Assembly (NCBI RefSeq): GCF_029211265.1
Contig: NZ_JARGEL010000032.1
Location: forward strand, 127,659 to 191,658
Direction of reading: 5' to 3'
DNA length: 64,000 bases
From: Extensimonas soli
Lineage (GTDB): Bacteria > Pseudomonadota > Gammaproteobacteria > Burkholderiales > Burkholderiaceae_C
Shown here: one piece after another, positions 43,769-57,662 of the stretch
How positions within the stretch are numbered: position 1 is the first letter of the stretch
Layout: the number at the start of each line of letters is the position of its first letter
Program-made: the position numbers and the translations under genes
The notes under the pieces: model-generated
Database searches by the model: none
Told to the model about the DNA's origin: nothing
Seen by the model: only the letters and a program-made list of their open reading frames with translations

Positions 43769-44668
43769 TCACTCCATAGCGGAAAGGGAAAGTGCTTGTT
43801 GCGCAAAAGCGGGCTCGGCGCAGGCGTCGTCGCAATGGCCGCAGGCGCTGTCGGTCGGCGCCTGGCCCTGGGTCTGCGCCAGCTGGCGCTCGAGCAGGGC
43901 CACGCGGTCCAGCAGGCAGGCAATGGCTTTGCCCACCGGGTCCGGGATCAGGTGGTGGTCGAGGTCGAAGCCGTGCGTGGTGCGCCGCCGCGGCGAGACC
44001 ACGCGCCCCGGTATGCCCACCACGGTGGCGCCGGCCGGCACGGCCTCTATGACCACCGAATTGGCCGCCACGCGCGCGCCGTCGCCGATCTGGATGGGGC
44101 CGAGAATCTTCGCCCCCGCGCCCACCACGACCTGGTTGCCCAGGGTCGGGTGGCGCTTGCCGGTGTTCCACGTGGTGCCGCCCAGCGTGACGCCGTGGTA
44201 GAGCGTCACGTCGTCGCCGACTTCCGCCGTCTCGCCGATCACCACGCCCGCGCCGTGGTCTATGAAAAAGCGTGCACCTATGCGCGCGCCGGGGTGGATG
44301 TCCACCTGCGTGAGCCCGCGCGCCGCAAACGAGATCCAGCGCGGCAGGTAGCGCCAGCCGCGCCGCCACAGCGCATGCGCGATGCGGTACAGCGCGACGG
44401 CCTGCACGCCGGGGTAGATGGTCCAGACCTCGAGCAGACTGCGCGCCGCCGGATCGCGCGCGAGCACGCAGCGCACGTCCTCGCGCAGCAGCGCCCACCA
44501 CGAGGGCGGGCGTGCCGCGCACGTTGCGCTGTTGGCGGTGCCACCGCTGGCGCTGCTTGCCGTGCCGGCCGCTGCAGCGGCGCCGTGGGCCGTGGCGGCG
44601 CGCGCGGCATCGGCTGCGGAGCTGCGCGCAGGGGCGGCTTCGGGCTGACGCAGGGATGCGCGCTTCAT
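43769..44668 (-). CDS. cysE: Serine O-acetyltransferase (nif-linked CysE)
   Basis: A 299-aa left-handed beta-helix acetyltransferase. Core: [61 protein letters not shown] (catalytic His/Asp region), [22 protein letters not shown]. It makes O-acetylserine, feeding cysteine to the desulfurases IscS and NifS. The first ~50 residues are Ala/Ser low complexity and the Cys-rich tail (CGHCDDAC) is unusual. It overlaps nifV by 4 bp. Confidence 0.92.
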   Translation of the reverse strand: MKRASLRQPEAAPARSSAADAARAATAHGAAAAAGTASSASGGTANSATCAARPPSWWALLREDVRCVLARDPAARSLLEVWTIYPGVQAVALYRIAHALWRRGWRYLPRWISFAARGLTQVDIHPGARIGARFFIDHGAGVVIGETAEVGDDVTLYHGVTLGGTTWNTGKRHPTLGNQVVVGAGAKILGPIQIGDGARVAANSVVIEAVPAGATVVGIPGRVVSPRRRTTHGFDLDHHLIPDPVGKAIACLLDRVALLERQLAQTQGQAPTDSACGHCDDACAEPAFAQQALSLSAME

Positions 44669-45813
44669 GCCAGGCCCCTTGGCGCCGCCGCGGCGGGCGC
44701 TTCGTTCAGGAAGGCGCGCAGGTCTTCGGGCGCGAGCGCCTGCTTGGCGCACAGGGCATGGCTGCGGATGCGCGCCAGCACGCGCCGCGTCAGAGCCTCG
44801 TCGTCTGGCGCCACGCCCAGCGTGCGCAGCGCGTGGCGCACGGCCTGCGTGCCCGAATGTTTGCCGAGCACGGTGCGCCGCTGGCGCCCGAGTTCGGCCG
44901 GGTCGAAGCCTTCGTAGGTCGTCGGATGCTTGAGCAGGCCATCGACGTGGATGCCCGACTCGTGCGTGAACACGGCTTCGCCGACGATGCTTTTGTTGAA
45001 CGCCACCTGCCGGCCCGATGCCGCCGCCACCAGGCGCGAGATGGGCAGCAGCGCCTTGGGGTCCACGCCCGTGTCGGCGTGGTGCAGGTGGCGCACGCCC
45101 ATCACCACCTCCTCGAGCGCGGCATTGCCGGCCCGTTCGCCCAGGCCGTTGACGGTGGTGTTGGCGTGCGTGGCGCCGGCGCGCAGGGCAGCGAGTGTGT
45201 TCGCCGTGGCCAGGCCCAGGTCGTCGTGGGCGTGGATTTCGATCTCCATATCGACGGCGGCGCGCAGCCGTGCGATGGCTTCGTAAGTGGCAAACGGGTC
45301 CAGCACGCCCAGCGTGTCGGCAAAGCGCACCCTGCTTGCACCGCAGGCCTGCGCGCGCTGCGCCACTGCGATGAGGAAGTCCAGATCGGCGCGCGAGGCG
45401 TCTTCGGCACCCAGCGAGACCTTGCGGCCGCTCGCTGCGGCCAGCGAAACCACGTGCGTGACCTGTGCGAGCACCCAGGCGCGCGGCTGCTGCAGCTTGT
45501 GTTGCAACTGGATGTCCGACACCGGCACCGAGAGGTGGATGGTGTCGGCCTGGCAGCGCAGCGCGCTGGCCAGATCGCCCTCGGTCAGGCGCCCCCAGAC
45601 CATCAGGGCCGCGGGCAGCTGCAGGCGGGCGATGGCGTTGATGCCGGCGATCTCCTCTTCGCCCATGGCCGGAATGCCGACTTCCATCTCGCGTACGCCG
45701 GCTGCGGCCAGCGCTTGGGCGATCGCGCATTTTTCCTGCAGCGTGAAGGCAACCCCGGCGGTCTGTTCGCCGTCGCGCAGCGTGGTGTCGTTGATGGTGG
45801 GTGGGCGGGACAT
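44665..45813 (-). CDS. nifV: Homocitrate synthase NifV
   Basis: A 382-aa enzyme condensing acetyl-CoA with 2-oxoglutarate to (R)-homocitrate, the organic part of FeMo-cofactor. Seen: [58 protein letters not shown] and [17 protein letters not shown]. The ATG at 45813 is preferred because AAAGG then has a proper gap; an ATG three codons earlier abuts it. First gene of the operon, 28 bp from a sigma-54 promoter. Confidence 0.95.
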   Translation of the reverse strand: MSRPPTINDTTLRDGEQTAGVAFTLQEKCAIAQALAAAGVREMEVGIPAMGEEEIAGINAIARLQLPAALMVWGRLTEGDLASALRCQADTIHLSVPVSDIQLQHKLQQPRAWVLAQVTHVVSLAAASGRKVSLGAEDASRADLDFLIAVAQRAQACGASRVRFADTLGVLDPFATYEAIARLRAAVDMEIEIHAHDDLGLATANTLAALRAGATHANTTVNGLGERAGNAALEEVVMGVRHLHHADTGVDPKALLPISRLVAAASGRQVAFNKSIVGEAVFTHESGIHVDGLLKHPTTYEGFDPAELGRQRRTVLGKHSGTQAVRHALRTLGVAPDDEALTRRVLARIRSHALCAKQALAPEDLRAFLNEAPAAAAPRGLA

Positions 45814-45840
45814 GGCAGGCATCCTTTTGCCTCTGTCATC

Positions 45841-45855
45841 GCAAACTGCATGCCA
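45841..45855 (-). promoter_or_regulatory. Sigma-54 promoter of nifV-cysE-nifW-fixABCX
   Basis: Minus strand TGGCATG-CAGT-TTGC keeps GG and GC 10 bp apart and the TTGC -12 box. It ends 28 bp upstream of the nifV start. Confidence 0.82.
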
Positions 45856-45948
45856 TGCCGGTTTGCGCCTCTGCTTGTGGGTTTTGTGCGTTCGCCGGGC
45901 CCAGTACCGCGCCCAGACCGCCTGCGGCGCGACGGGGCATGTCGCAAA

Positions 45949-45964
45949 TGTGCTGTTTCGGACA
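45949..45964. promoter_or_regulatory. NifA upstream activator site for nifV
   Basis: TGT-GCTGTTTCGG-ACA matches TGT-N10-ACA exactly, about 100 bp upstream of the -24 element of the nifV promoter. Confidence 0.8.
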
Positions 45965-46061
45965 GCCGCCGTAGGGATGCAAGGGCCGGGAGTCTGGCGC
46001 GCGCCCCAGCGCGTCCCGTTGCTGTGCCGGGGCGAAGCGCAAAGACGCTTGGGGCAAGCGG

Positions 46062-46142
46062 GCCGGGGCGCCGAAAAATTTGCATGTTTTTGCCGCTTTG
46101 TGGAGGTGCATCAAGCACAAGCAGCTATTGGATTGATAGTTT
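46062..46142. repeat. Dispersed short repeat upstream of nifV, copy 1
   Basis: Carries TTTGCATGTTTTTGCCGC, GGTGCATCAAGCACAAGCAGC and ends TTGATAGTTT. About 75% identical by eye to the copy 130 bp further on. The 526-bp gap 45814-46339 otherwise holds the promoter and NifA site and no gene. Confidence 0.65.
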
Positions 46143-46204
46143 CTGCGGCGCCCGCGCCCGCCTTCCTTGGCAAAGCTGCGGCCAGGGCAAGCGCGGTGGG
46201 TGCC

Positions 46205-46275
46205 TGAAATTTGGCATGTTTTTGCCACTTCACGCAGGTGCATCCAGCGTGAGCAGCTATGGTTTTAGGGGCGGC
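46205..46275. repeat. Dispersed short repeat upstream of nifV, copy 2
   Basis: Carries TTGGCATGTTTTTGCCAC and GGTGCATCCAGCGTGAGCAGC, aligned with copy 1 over about 70 bp in the same orientation. Confidence 0.65.
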
Positions 46276-46339
46276 GTGCTCTTGCTGCGCAATGGCGGCG
46301 CAGGCCGCAAGTCGGCGGCGCAAGACGAACGCGCAAGCC

Positions 46340-46675
46340 TCAGCGCTCGCGCGCGTGGTTGCGCGTGTGGCGGGGGAATTCGATCAGCAGGTCGGTGTCG
46401 CGCAGCTTGACGCAGCAGGCCAGGCGCGACTGCGCGTCCAGGCCCCAGGCGTGGTCGAGCTGGTCGTTTTCTTCGTCGTCGGGGGCGGCCAGCGATTCGC
46501 CGCCGGCGCGCACATGCACGTGGCAGGTGGCGCAGGCGGCCACCATTTCGCAGGCATGCTCTATGGCCACGCCCGCGTCCAGCAGGCTCTGGCACAGCGA
46601 GGCGCCGCGGCGGGCTTCGAACGCCCGCCCTTCGGGGCAGAGATCGGGGTGCGGGAGCAGGCGGACGGTGGGCAT
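46340..46675 (-). CDS. fdx: Isc-type [2Fe-2S] ferredoxin Fdx
   Basis: A 111-aa adrenodoxin-type ferredoxin: ARRGASLCQSLLDAGVAIEHACEMVAACATCHVHV carries the first cluster Cys and DAQSRLACCVKL the last. It reduces IscU-bound sulfur or clusters in the Isc pathway. Last gene of the minus-strand isc operon, after hscA, as in ordinary isc operons. Confidence 0.92.
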   Translation of the reverse strand: MPTVRLLPHPDLCPEGRAFEARRGASLCQSLLDAGVAIEHACEMVAACATCHVHVRAGGESLAAPDDEENDQLDHAWGLDAQSRLACCVKLRDTDLLIEFPRHTRNHARER

Positions 46676-46689
46676 GGGATGCACCGAAG

Positions 46690-48576
<1,887 letters not shown>

Positions 48577-48602
48577 GGCAAAAGCCCTGTGTTCTTGTGG
48601 TT

Positions 48603-48926
48603 TCAGACCGCGAAGCTCTCGCCGCAGCCGCACTGGGCCTTGGCGTTCGGGTTGTGGAATTTGAAGCCTTCGTTGAGCCCTTCGCGCACGAAGTCGAGCT
48701 CGGTGCCCGCAAGCATGGGCAGGCTCTTGGCATCGACGATGAGCGTGGTGCCGTGGCTTTCGAAGCACTGGTCGTCGGCATTGAGCGCATCGACGAATTC
48801 GAGCGCGTAGGCAAAGCCCGAACAGCCGCTGGTCTTGACGGCCAGCCGCAGACCAAGGCCGCGGCCGCGCTTGGCCAGCGAGCGGGCCACATGCTGGGCC
48901 GCCGCAGGGGTCAGGGAAAGAGACAT
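48603..48926 (-). CDS. iscA: IscA, A-type Fe-S carrier
   Basis: A 107-aa A-type carrier: [21 protein letters not shown] and C-terminal [14 protein letters not shown] supply the three conserved Cys. It delivers clusters or iron downstream of IscU. It is adjacent to a second A-type gene and to hscA. Confidence 0.94.
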   Translation of the reverse strand: MSLSLTPAAAQHVARSLAKRGRGLGLRLAVKTSGCSGFAYALEFVDALNADDQCFESHGTTLIVDAKSLPMLAGTELDFVREGLNEGFKFHNPNAKAQCGCGESFAV

Positions 48927-48942
48927 GGCGTGCTCCCGTCGT

Positions 48943-49320
48943 TCACACAGAAAAGGAACTGCCGCAGCCGCAGGTGGATTGCGCGTTGGGGTTGTGGATC
49001 ACGAAGCGCGAGCCTTCGAGGCCGTCTTCGAAGTCCACGCGCGCGCCCAGCAGGTACTGCTGGCTCATGGCGTCTATCACCAGGGCCACGCCTGCGGTGA
49101 CGGTGATCGCGTCGTCCTCGGCCACCTGGTCGTCGAAGGCAAAGCCGTAGGAAAAGCCCGAGCAGCCGCCGCCGGTGACGTACAGGCGCAGCTTGAGCGC
49201 GGGGTTGCCCTCTTCGACGATCAGCTCCGCCACCTTGGCGGCCGCTTGCGGGGTGAATTCCACCAGCGGGGGCATGGCGCTGGCAGCGTTGGAGCTTGCA
49301 GGGGTGGACAGGGCTTGCAT
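48943..49320 (-). CDS. erpA: ErpA-like A-type Fe-S insertion protein
   Basis: A 125-aa A-type carrier: [45 protein letters not shown] and [14 protein letters not shown]. The GGGCSGF variant and length suggest the ErpA branch more than IscA. The first ~15 residues are Ala/Ser-rich; a start at the internal Met16 is possible. Lies between iscU and iscA. Confidence 0.85.
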   Translation of the reverse strand: MQALSTPASSNAASAMPPLVEFTPQAAAKVAELIVEEGNPALKLRLYVTGGGCSGFSYGFAFDDQVAEDDAITVTAGVALVIDAMSQQYLLGARVDFEDGLEGSRFVIHNPNAQSTCGCGSSFSV

Positions 49321-49369
49321 TTCGGACTCCTGGATGCGGGTAGGGGGATATGCGCCGGGCGCGGTGGGC

Positions 49370-49813
49370 TCAGCGGCTGCTGGAGGCGCAGGTGGGCTGC
49401 TCGGAAATCAGCGTTTCGCCGTGCGCCGTGCCGCTGGCCTGGCGCGCGCGAAAGTCGGCCACGGCGGCCTTGATGGCGTCTTCGGCCAGGATGGAGCAAT
49501 GGATCTTCACCGGCGGCAGGGCCAGCTCCTCGGCGATGTCCGCGTTCTTGATCGCCAGCGCCTCGTCCAGCGTGCGCCCGCGCACCCATTCGGTGACCAG
49601 CGAACTCGACGCGATGGCCGAGCCGCAGCCATAGGTCTTGAAGCGGGCGTCTTCGATGACGCCCTGCGCATTGACGCGGATCTGCAGGCGCATCACGTCG
49701 CCGCAGGCGGGCGCACCGACCATGCCGGTGCCCACGTTGGCGTCGCTGGGGTCGAAGGCGCCCACGTTGCGGGGGTTTTCATAGTGGTCTATGACTTGCT
49801 CGCTGTATGCCAT
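49370..49813 (-). CDS. iscU: IscU, Fe-S cluster scaffold
   Basis: A 147-aa scaffold: [31 protein letters not shown] and [17 protein letters not shown] give the three ligand Cys and the HscA-recognition LPPVK. The C-terminal tail after residue ~128 ([20 protein letters not shown]) is longer than in housekeeping IscU. It receives sulfur from IscS encoded just upstream. Confidence 0.95.
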   Translation of the reverse strand: MAYSEQVIDHYENPRNVGAFDPSDANVGTGMVGAPACGDVMRLQIRVNAQGVIEDARFKTYGCGSAIASSSLVTEWVRGRTLDEALAIKNADIAEELALPPVKIHCSILAEDAIKAAVADFRARQASGTAHGETLISEQPTCASSSR

Positions 49814-49870
49814 GGAAGTGCTCCGTGCGTCAGAAAGTGGGTGAATAACGAGGGTGGATGCTGCCGCGCG

Positions 49871-51109
49871 TCAATGCGCGGCCCACTGGATGGTGTCGAG
49901 GTCCACGCCCGCCTGCACCATGTCCCACAGGGGGCTCATGGCACGCAGGCGCTGCACGACCTCGGTCACGCGCGCGACCGTGAAGTCGATCTCTTCGGCG
50001 GTGGTGAAGCGGCCGAGGGAAAAGCGCACCGAGCTGTGCGCCAGCTCGTCGCTGCGGCCCATGGCGCGCAGCACATAGCTGGGCTCCAGGCTCGCCGAGG
50101 TGCAGGCGGAGCCCGAGGACACGGCCACGTCCTTGATGCCCATGAGCAGCGATTCGCCCTCGACGTAGTTGAAGCTGACGTTCAGATAGTGCGCTGCACG
50201 CTGCTGCGCGTCGCCATTGAGCACCACGGCATCGAGGGACTGCAGGCCGGCCCAAAGGCGCTCGCGCAGCGCGAGGATGCGCGCGTTGTCCGCCGCCATG
50301 TTCTCGCGGGCGAGCCAGAAGGCCTCGCCCATGCCCACGATCTGGTGCGTGGCCAGGGTGCCCGAACGCAGGCCGCGCTCGTGCCCGCCGCCGTGCATCT
50401 GCGCCTCGATGCGCACGCGCGGCTTGCGCCGCACGTACAGCGCGCCTATGCCCTTGGGGCCATAAATTTTGTGCGCCGACAGCGACATCAGGTCGATCGG
50501 CAACTGCTCCACATCCACGGGCACCTTGCCCGCGGCCTGCGCCGCATCGACATGGAACAGCACCCCCTTGGCGCGGCACAGGCTGCCCAGCGTGGCCACG
50601 TCCTGCACCACGCCGGTTTCGTTGTTGACGAACATCACCGAGGCCAGCACCGTGTCGGGCCGCAGCGCCGCGGCAAAGCGCTCAGGGTCGAGCAGGCCGT
50701 TGGCCTGCACCGGCAGCACCGTGACCTCGTAGCCCGCGCGTTCGAGCTCGCGCATGCTGTCCAGCACGGCCTTGTGCTCGGTGGCCACGGTCACCAGGTG
50801 CCGGCCCTTGGCGGCGTGAAAGTGCGCCGCGCCCTTGATCGCCAGGTTGTTGGATTCCGTGGCCCCCGAGGTCCAGACGATCTCGCGCGGGTCGGCGTTG
50901 ATGAGGGCGCAGACCTGTTCGCGCGCCAGCTCGACCGCCTCTTCCGCGGCCCAGCCGTAGGCGTGCGAGCGGCTCGCGGGGTTGCCGTAGATTTCGGTCA
51001 GGTACGGCCACATCTTGCTGGCCACGCGCCGGTCCACCGGGGTGGTGGCGGCGTAATCCAGGTACACCGGCGAGGCAGCGTGGGGGCTGGAAGGACTGCT
51101 GGCAGACAT
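49871..51109 (-). CDS. iscS: Cysteine desulfurase IscS
   Basis: A 412-aa PLP enzyme: [41 protein letters not shown], the PLP-lysine motif [19 protein letters not shown], and the active loop [19 protein letters not shown] with the persulfide Cys. The long loop is the IscS (group I) type. The ATG at 51109 is chosen; the frame upstream overlaps the promoter. First gene of the isc operon behind a sigma-54 promoter and divergent from nifA. Confidence 0.95.
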   Translation of the reverse strand: MSASSPSSPHAASPVYLDYAATTPVDRRVASKMWPYLTEIYGNPASRSHAYGWAAEEAVELAREQVCALINADPREIVWTSGATESNNLAIKGAAHFHAAKGRHLVTVATEHKAVLDSMRELERAGYEVTVLPVQANGLLDPERFAAALRPDTVLASVMFVNNETGVVQDVATLGSLCRAKGVLFHVDAAQAAGKVPVDVEQLPIDLMSLSAHKIYGPKGIGALYVRRKPRVRIEAQMHGGGHERGLRSGTLATHQIVGMGEAFWLARENMAADNARILALRERLWAGLQSLDAVVLNGDAQQRAAHYLNVSFNYVEGESLLMGIKDVAVSSGSACTSASLEPSYVLRAMGRSDELAHSSVRFSLGRFTTAEEIDFTVARVTEVVQRLRAMSPLWDMVQAGVDLDTIQWAAH

Positions 51110-51149
51110 GGCGGACTCCTCGAAAAAATGCGTGCTTGCCCTCCAAAAC

Positions 51150-51165
51150 GCAATTTCGGTGCCAA
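51150..51165 (-). promoter_or_regulatory. Sigma-54 promoter of the isc operon
   Basis: Minus strand TTGGCACC-GAAA-TTGC is a near-perfect -24/-12 element, 41 bp upstream of iscS. No perfect TGT-N10-ACA is found up to nifA; GGT-N10-ACA (5/6, ending near 51284) is the best candidate. No IscR-type gene is next to it. Confidence 0.82.
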
Positions 51166-51433
51166 GCGTTTTTTGCCGCTGTGCGGGCTTGGGCGCGCGT
51201 GGAATGTCGGCTTTGTCAGCCGCCTGCCGTGCGCGCGGATTCGCCCCTGTTTCGTTTGTCGTGGCCGCAGGTGCAAAAGCGGACAATGGCTGCCCGCGGT
51301 GGCGTGTTTATTGCTTGGTTTCGTACATTGATGCCCTGCAATACCTTTTTGGGTGCGAGTGCCCGCGAGCAAGCAGGGGGCGCTCCGGGGGCAAGCCCCC
51401 GAGGGTCAGTGCTTGAAGAGACAGAGGCCGATC

Positions 51434-53164
<1,731 letters not shown>

Positions 53165-53187
53165 TGGCAGGTTTTCAGTGTGGCCTT

Positions 53188-53203
53188 TGTCGCATCATCG
53201 ACA
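53188..53203. promoter_or_regulatory. NifA upstream activator site for nifB
   Basis: TGT-CGCATCATCG-ACA is an exact TGT-N10-ACA site centred about 115 bp upstream of the -24 element of nifB, just after the nifA stop. Confidence 0.85.
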
Positions 53204-53308
53204 AGGCACGCGACAAGGCAGGCCGGCGGTGTGCCGTTTGCAGTGCCCGAGACCCGACAAAGCCTGCAAACCCGGGGCTGAAACCGGTGTAAACCAGCCC
53301 CAAAGCCC

Positions 53309-53324
53309 TGGCACGAATTTGGCA
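53309..53324 (+). promoter_or_regulatory. Sigma-54 promoter of the nifB operon
   Basis: TGGCACG-AATT-TGGCA has the perfect -24 box and GC 10 bp further on; transcription would start near 53335, 35 bp before the nifB ATG. Confidence 0.88.
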
Positions 53325-53369
53325 AAGGAAGCTCACACGCGGCCACGGTAGGACGCAAGAGAGGTTCCC

Positions 53370-54989
53370 ATGCAAGCGAGCACATCCACGGCGCCCATGC
53401 AGGCACCGACCTATATAGGCATTGGCCAGATCAAGCCCCTGGGGGCTGGCCTCGACGTTCCCGCTGCTGGCGGCGGCTGCAGCAGCCACGGCGGTGAGGG
53501 CAAGGCCAGTTGCGGCTCCTCGGCCGGGCCGGACGACATGCCTCAGGAAATCTGGGACAAAGTCAAAAACCACCCCTGCTATTCCGAAGAGGCCCACCAC
53601 CACTACGCGCGCATGCACGTCGCCGTGGCGCCGGCGTGCAACATCCAGTGCAACTACTGCAACCGCAAGTACGACTGCAGCAACGAGTCGCGGCCCGGCG
53701 TGGTTTCGCAAAAACTCACGCCCGATCAGGCCGTGCGCAAGGTGGTGGCCGTGGCCAGCGAAATTCCGCAGATGACGGTGCTGGGCATCGCCGGCCCGGG
53801 CGACGCACTGGCCAACCCAGCCAAAACCTTCGAGACCTTCCGCATGCTGCAGGAGCAGGCGCCCGACATCAAGCTGTGCCTGTCCACCAACGGCCTGGCG
53901 CTGCCCGACTACGTCGATGAAATCTGCAAATACAACGTCGATCACGTCACCATCACGATCAACATGGTGGACCCGGCGGTGGGCGAGAAGATTTACCCCT
54001 GGATCTTCTGGGAGCACCGGCGCGTGCGCGGTTACGAGGCCGCAAAAATTTTGCACGAGCGCCAGATGCTGGGGCTGGAGATGCTCACGGCGCGCGGCGT
54101 GCTCACCAAAATCAACTCGGTGCTGATCCCGGGCGTCAACGACGAGCACCTGTACGAGGTGAACCGCGAGGTGAAAAAGCGCGGCGCCTTTTTGCACAAC
54201 ATCATGCCGCTCATTTCCGAGCCCGAGCACGGCACCTATTTCGGCCTGAGCGGCCAGCGCGGCCCCTCGGCCACGGAGCTCAAGGCCGTGCAGGACGCCT
54301 GCATGGGCGGCGCGAACCTGATGCGCCATTGCCGCCAGTGCCGCGCGGACGCCGTCGGCCTGCTTGGTGAAGACCGCAGCGAAGAATTCACGCTCGACAA
54401 GCTGGATGCGTTGGACGTGGTCTATGACCTGGAAAAGCGCCAGGCCTACCAGGCGCAGGTCGAACACGAGCGCCAGGCCCAGCACGCCGCCAAGGAGGAG
54501 GCGCTGGCCGCGTCGCGCTCCCTGGCGGTGGCCGACGACGTCGGCGACGAGCTCAAGGTGCTGGTGGCTGTGGCAACCAAGGGCGGCGGCCGGGTCAACG
54601 AGCACTTCGGCCATGTCAGCGAGTTTCAGGTGTTCGAAGTCTCGGCCGCGCAGGCGCTGTTCGTCGGCCACCGGCGCGTGGACCTGTATTGCCAGGGCGG
54701 TTTTGGCGACGACGAACAGCTGCCTTCGGTGGTGCGCGCCATCAACGACTGCCATGCCGTGCTCGTGGCCAAGATCGGCGCCTGCCCGCGCGACGAACTG
54801 CTGGCCGCAGGCGTGGAGCCGGTCGATCAGTACGCGGGCGACTTCATCGAAAAGGCTGCGCTCGAATGGTTCAACGGCTACCGCAGCCGCATCGCGAGCG
54901 GCGCCATCGTGCACCAGCACCGCGGCGACGCGCAGATCCGCCAGGGTGCGTACACGCATGGCGCGGACCCGATGGCGCAGGCGGCCTGA
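53370..54989 (+). CDS. nifB: NifB, radical SAM FeMo-cofactor core synthase
   Basis: A 539-aa enzyme that builds the 8Fe-9S-C core (NifB-co) from two 4Fe-4S clusters and SAM. The radical SAM motif [17 protein letters not shown] holds Cys90, 94 and 97. [12 protein letters not shown] and [15 protein letters not shown] hold further conserved residues and cluster Cys. A C-terminal NifX-like domain (~390-520: [25 protein letters not shown]) is fused. A Gly/Cys-rich stretch near residues 33-50 precedes the core. First gene of the long plus-strand operon. Confidence 0.97.
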   Translation: MQASTSTAPMQAPTYIGIGQIKPLGAGLDVPAAGGGCSSHGGEGKASCGSSAGPDDMPQEIWDKVKNHPCYSEEAHHHYARMHVAVAPACNIQCNYCNRKYDCSNESRPGVVSQKLTPDQAVRKVVAVASEIPQMTVLGIAGPGDALANPAKTFETFRMLQEQAPDIKLCLSTNGLALPDYVDEICKYNVDHVTITINMVDPAVGEKIYPWIFWEHRRVRGYEAAKILHERQMLGLEMLTARGVLTKINSVLIPGVNDEHLYEVNREVKKRGAFLHNIMPLISEPEHGTYFGLSGQRGPSATELKAVQDACMGGANLMRHCRQCRADAVGLLGEDRSEEFTLDKLDALDVVYDLEKRQAYQAQVEHERQAQHAAKEEALAASRSLAVADDVGDELKVLVAVATKGGGRVNEHFGHVSEFQVFEVSAAQALFVGHRRVDLYCQGGFGDDEQLPSVVRAINDCHAVLVAKIGACPRDELLAAGVEPVDQYAGDFIEKAALEWFNGYRSRIASGAIVHQHRGDAQIRQGAYTHGADPMAQAA

Positions 54990-55056
54990 TCACGCTCTTT
55001 CGTCACCCGGTTCCCTGCACGTTTCCTTTTCCTTTTGCCACCCGAGGAGAGTCACC

Positions 55057-55251
55057 ATGTCCATGAAGATCATTGCTTCCACCTGCACCGCCTGCTCGGC
55101 CTGCGAGCCCGAGTGCCCCAACGTCGCGATCCGCGAAAAAGGCGGGGTGTACGTCATCGACCCCAAGAAATGCACCGAATGCGAAGGCCAGTTCGACGAG
55201 CCGCAATGTGTGGCCGTCTGCCCGGTCGATGGCTGCATCGTCAAGGCCTGA
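55057..55251 (+). CDS. fdxN: FdxN-type 2[4Fe-4S] ferredoxin
   Basis: A 64-aa bacterial ferredoxin: [16 protein letters not shown] and the longer second loop [23 protein letters not shown]. Ferredoxins of this type follow nifB and can supply it or nitrogenase with electrons. A GAGGAGAG ribosome site precedes the ATG. Confidence 0.94.
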   Translation: MSMKIIASTCTACSACEPECPNVAIREKGGVYVIDPKKCTECEGQFDEPQCVAVCPVDGCIVKA

Positions 55252-55317
55252 GCGTTCATCCACAAGCCCACACGATCGCGCACACCCCCGCACAACCCCA
55301 ACGAAGGCAGAGACACC

Positions 55318-55734
55318 ATGTTGCCCAACGTCACGCTCACCCCCGCCGCCGCCAAATTCATTCAGCGCGTCCTGCGTTTTTCCGGCCTGCCGCCGACGGC
55401 GGGTTTCCGCCTCCTGGTCAGCCCCGGAGGATGCTCGGGCTACAGCTCGGAATTCAGCGCCGAAGCCGCTCTGCAGGACGGCGAACAGCTGCTCGAAGTG
55501 CAGGGCCTGCGCTTTTTCCTGCCCGCGCAAAGCCGGCTGCTGCTCGACGGCGCGACGATCGACTTCGTCGAGACGCCGACACAATCCGGCCTGAGCTTCA
55601 GCCACCCCGGGCAAGCCAGTTGCGCCTGCAGCAGCGCCGAAAGCGCTGCGCCCGGTGCCGCCGCCGGGGTGACGAAGATCGACGTGGGCACCATCGCGCG
55701 CGGGCGCCCGGCGTCTGCGGCGCTGGCCTCCTGA
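55318..55734 (+). CDS. HesB/IscA-like A-type protein
   Basis: A 138-aa protein: VTLTPAAAKFIQRVLRF, FRLLVSPGGCSGYSSEFSAEAAL and SHPGQASCACSSAES preserve the three Cys of A-type carriers, though spacing at the end (CAC) and the ~30-residue tail differ from IscA. It is the third A-type protein in the window and the one tied to the nifB operon, so it likely serves nif cluster delivery. Confidence 0.85.
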   Translation: MLPNVTLTPAAAKFIQRVLRFSGLPPTAGFRLLVSPGGCSGYSSEFSAEAALQDGEQLLEVQGLRFFLPAQSRLLLDGATIDFVETPTQSGLSFSHPGQASCACSSAESAAPGAAAGVTKIDVGTIARGRPASAALAS

Positions 55735-55769
55735 AAGCCGCGCAGCAGCAAGGACCAAGGGGCAGCACC

Positions 55770-56342
55770 ATGGAGCACGGCCGCTGGGGATTCGACGAGG
55801 CGAGCGCGCTGGCGTTTGCCGAGGGCGCGCTGGGCGGCGCCGTGAGCCCCGAAGTGGACGCCCTGATCGCCCAGGCCGGCTTGCTGCGTGCACAGCCCGA
55901 CGCTGCGCTGGCGCTGCTCGAGCGTGCGCGTGCCGCCGCGCCTCGGCACCCCGTGCCGCTGATTGCGCTGTACCGCTTTCACTTCTACGGCCACCGCCTG
56001 GCCGAAGCACGCGCGGCGGGTGAAGATGCGCTGGCTGTGGCGCGCATGGCGCTGGGGGCCGATTTTGGCGACCAGCCGCCCGCGGACGACGCTGTGCGCC
56101 ACGACCCGGCGGTGCGCTTTTACCTGTTCACGCTCAAAGGGCTGGCCTACCTGAACTTGCGCCTTGGGGCGCTCGATGAAGCGCAGTACCTGCTGGGCGC
56201 ATTGCGCCGCCTGGACCCGCAGGACCACGTCGGCGGCGCCTTGCTGGCGCAGGTGCTCGCGCGCCACCTGCAAGGCGACGCCGCCCTGGCGCAGGACTTG
56301 CCGCCCGAATACCCCTTGCGCGGCTGGAGCACCGCACCATGA
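55770..56342 (+). CDS. TPR-like nif-associated protein (190 aa)
   Basis: A helical repeat protein: LIAQAGLLRAQPDAALALLERARAAAPRHPVPLIALYRFHFYGHRL, then VRFYLFTLKGLAYLNLRLGALDEAQYLLGALRRLDPQDHVGGALL. This last part is clearly similar to the C-terminal half of the 162-aa protein at 38987. Its stop overlaps the LRV gene start (ATGA). Probably a scaffold for partner proteins of nitrogenase assembly; no catalytic motif is seen. Confidence 0.8.
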   Translation: MEHGRWGFDEASALAFAEGALGGAVSPEVDALIAQAGLLRAQPDAALALLERARAAAPRHPVPLIALYRFHFYGHRLAEARAAGEDALAVARMALGADFGDQPPADDAVRHDPAVRFYLFTLKGLAYLNLRLGALDEAQYLLGALRRLDPQDHVGGALLAQVLARHLQGDAALAQDLPPEYPLRGWSTAP

Positions 56343-57307
56343 ACGCGCCCGGCCATACCCCCGCCACGCCCCTTTCCCGCCCCCGGCGCCCTCAGGATGT
56401 GCAAGCTGCGCCCGGCGACATCCCGGCACGCCACTGGCAGGGCGGGCCGGTCGATTGCAGCACCTGCGTGCATGCACCGCTGCGCGCACGCCACGGAGAG
56501 GCTGGACAAAAAGGCTGCGAGCCGGGCTACGCCTGCATGCAGGACGCCTACGCGCGCCGCATAGACCGCTTCTTTCGCTGGCACCCCGAACTGAGCGACG
56601 CGCAGCTCGACCACCCTTATTTCGAAGTGCGCGCCATTGCCGCGCGCTACGCCAGCGTGTTCCGCCTGGCGGCCCTGGTGGACGACCCTGACGAAACCGT
56701 GCGCATGCAGGTCGCGCTGCGCCTGCCCTTGGCGCAGCTCAAGCGCCTGGTTGCCGATCCGCACCGCGAGGTGCGCATCCGCGTTGCGCTGCGCCTGGCG
56801 CCGGCAGAGCTGGCCGCGCTGCGCAACGACCCCGACTACAGCGTGCGTGAGCGTGTGGCGCAGCGTCTGCCGCTGGCGCTGCTGCCGAGCATGGCGCACG
56901 ACCCCGAGCGCAGCGTGCGCATGCGCGTCGCGCAGCGCCTGGAAATGCCCGCGCTGCTGCGCATGGCCGAAGACAGCGCCCCCGAGGTGCGCCGCATCGT
57001 GGCCGAGCGCCTGCCCGACGCGCTGCTGCCGCGCCTCGCGGGCGACGCCGACTGGCGCGTGCGCTGGGAGGTCGCCCTGCGCGCCCCACTGGCTGCACTG
57101 GCTGCGCTGACCGCGCTGCGCGACGACGCCGACCCCGAAGTGCGCCAGATGGTGCGCACACGCCTGCAAGCGCAGACCCGGCAAGTCCGGCAAGTCCGGC
57201 CAACGTGCGCGCCGGCCTTGGCGCCGCAATCGGTTCCCCAAGAGGCGGGGGCGTCAGACCCCTCCGGCCCCGCTGCCGCCCTTTGTGCAGGAGCCCACCA
57301 TGGCTGA
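56339..57307 (+). CDS. LRV (leucine-rich repeat variant) 4Fe-4S protein
   Basis: A 322-aa protein with N-terminal Cys40, 43, 60 and 66 (DCSTCVH ... KGCEPGYAC) for a 4Fe-4S cluster and about seven to eight 24-residue repeats of the type DP..EVR..VA.RLPL..L..L (residues ~85-270). This is the architecture of the LRV protein first described near nif genes of Azotobacter vinelandii; its function is unknown. The last ~45 residues are low complexity. Overlaps the neighbouring genes at both ends. Confidence 0.9.
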   Translation: MNAPGHTPATPLSRPRRPQDVQAAPGDIPARHWQGGPVDCSTCVHAPLRARHGEAGQKGCEPGYACMQDAYARRIDRFFRWHPELSDAQLDHPYFEVRAIAARYASVFRLAALVDDPDETVRMQVALRLPLAQLKRLVADPHREVRIRVALRLAPAELAALRNDPDYSVRERVAQRLPLALLPSMAHDPERSVRMRVAQRLEMPALLRMAEDSAPEVRRIVAERLPDALLPRLAGDADWRVRWEVALRAPLAALAALTALRDDADPEVRQMVRTRLQAQTRQVRQVRPTCAPALAPQSVPQEAGASDPSGPAAALCAGAHHG

Positions 57308-57662
57308 CATCAACCGCGACGACAACGAAATCGAGCTGGCCGGGCCGCCGCGCTTTCACTACGGCGAGCGCGTGGTCTCGCGCACCGTGATCCGCAACGA
57401 CGGCACCTACAGCGGCAAGGACATCGGCGACGTGCTGGTGCAGCGCGGCGAGATCGGCTACGTGGTCAACATCAACAGCTTCCTGCAGCAGTTCTACATC
57501 TACGCCGTCGATTTCGTCGATTCGGGCTGCCGCGTCGGCATGCGTGCCAAGGAGCTGTGCACGCTCGACAAGCTGCCCGAGGAAGTGCTGCAGCAACTGG
57601 GCGCCAAGGCCGCGGCGCTGGGCGAGTTGGGATTGGTTCCTGCAAAGACGGAGGAAGTATGA
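57300..57662 (+). CDS. nifZ: NifZ-family protein (first copy)
   Basis: A 120-aa NifZ-domain protein: FHYGERVVSRTVIRNDGTYSGKDIGDVLVQRGEIGYVVNINSFLQQFYIYAVDFVDSG. NifZ helps mature the second P-cluster of NifDK. The ATG at 57300 with AGGAG 6 bp upstream is preferred. Its stop overlaps the start of a second NifZ-domain gene. Confidence 0.93.
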   Translation: MADINRDDNEIELAGPPRFHYGERVVSRTVIRNDGTYSGKDIGDVLVQRGEIGYVVNINSFLQQFYIYAVDFVDSGCRVGMRAKELCTLDKLPEEVLQQLGAKAAALGELGLVPAKTEEV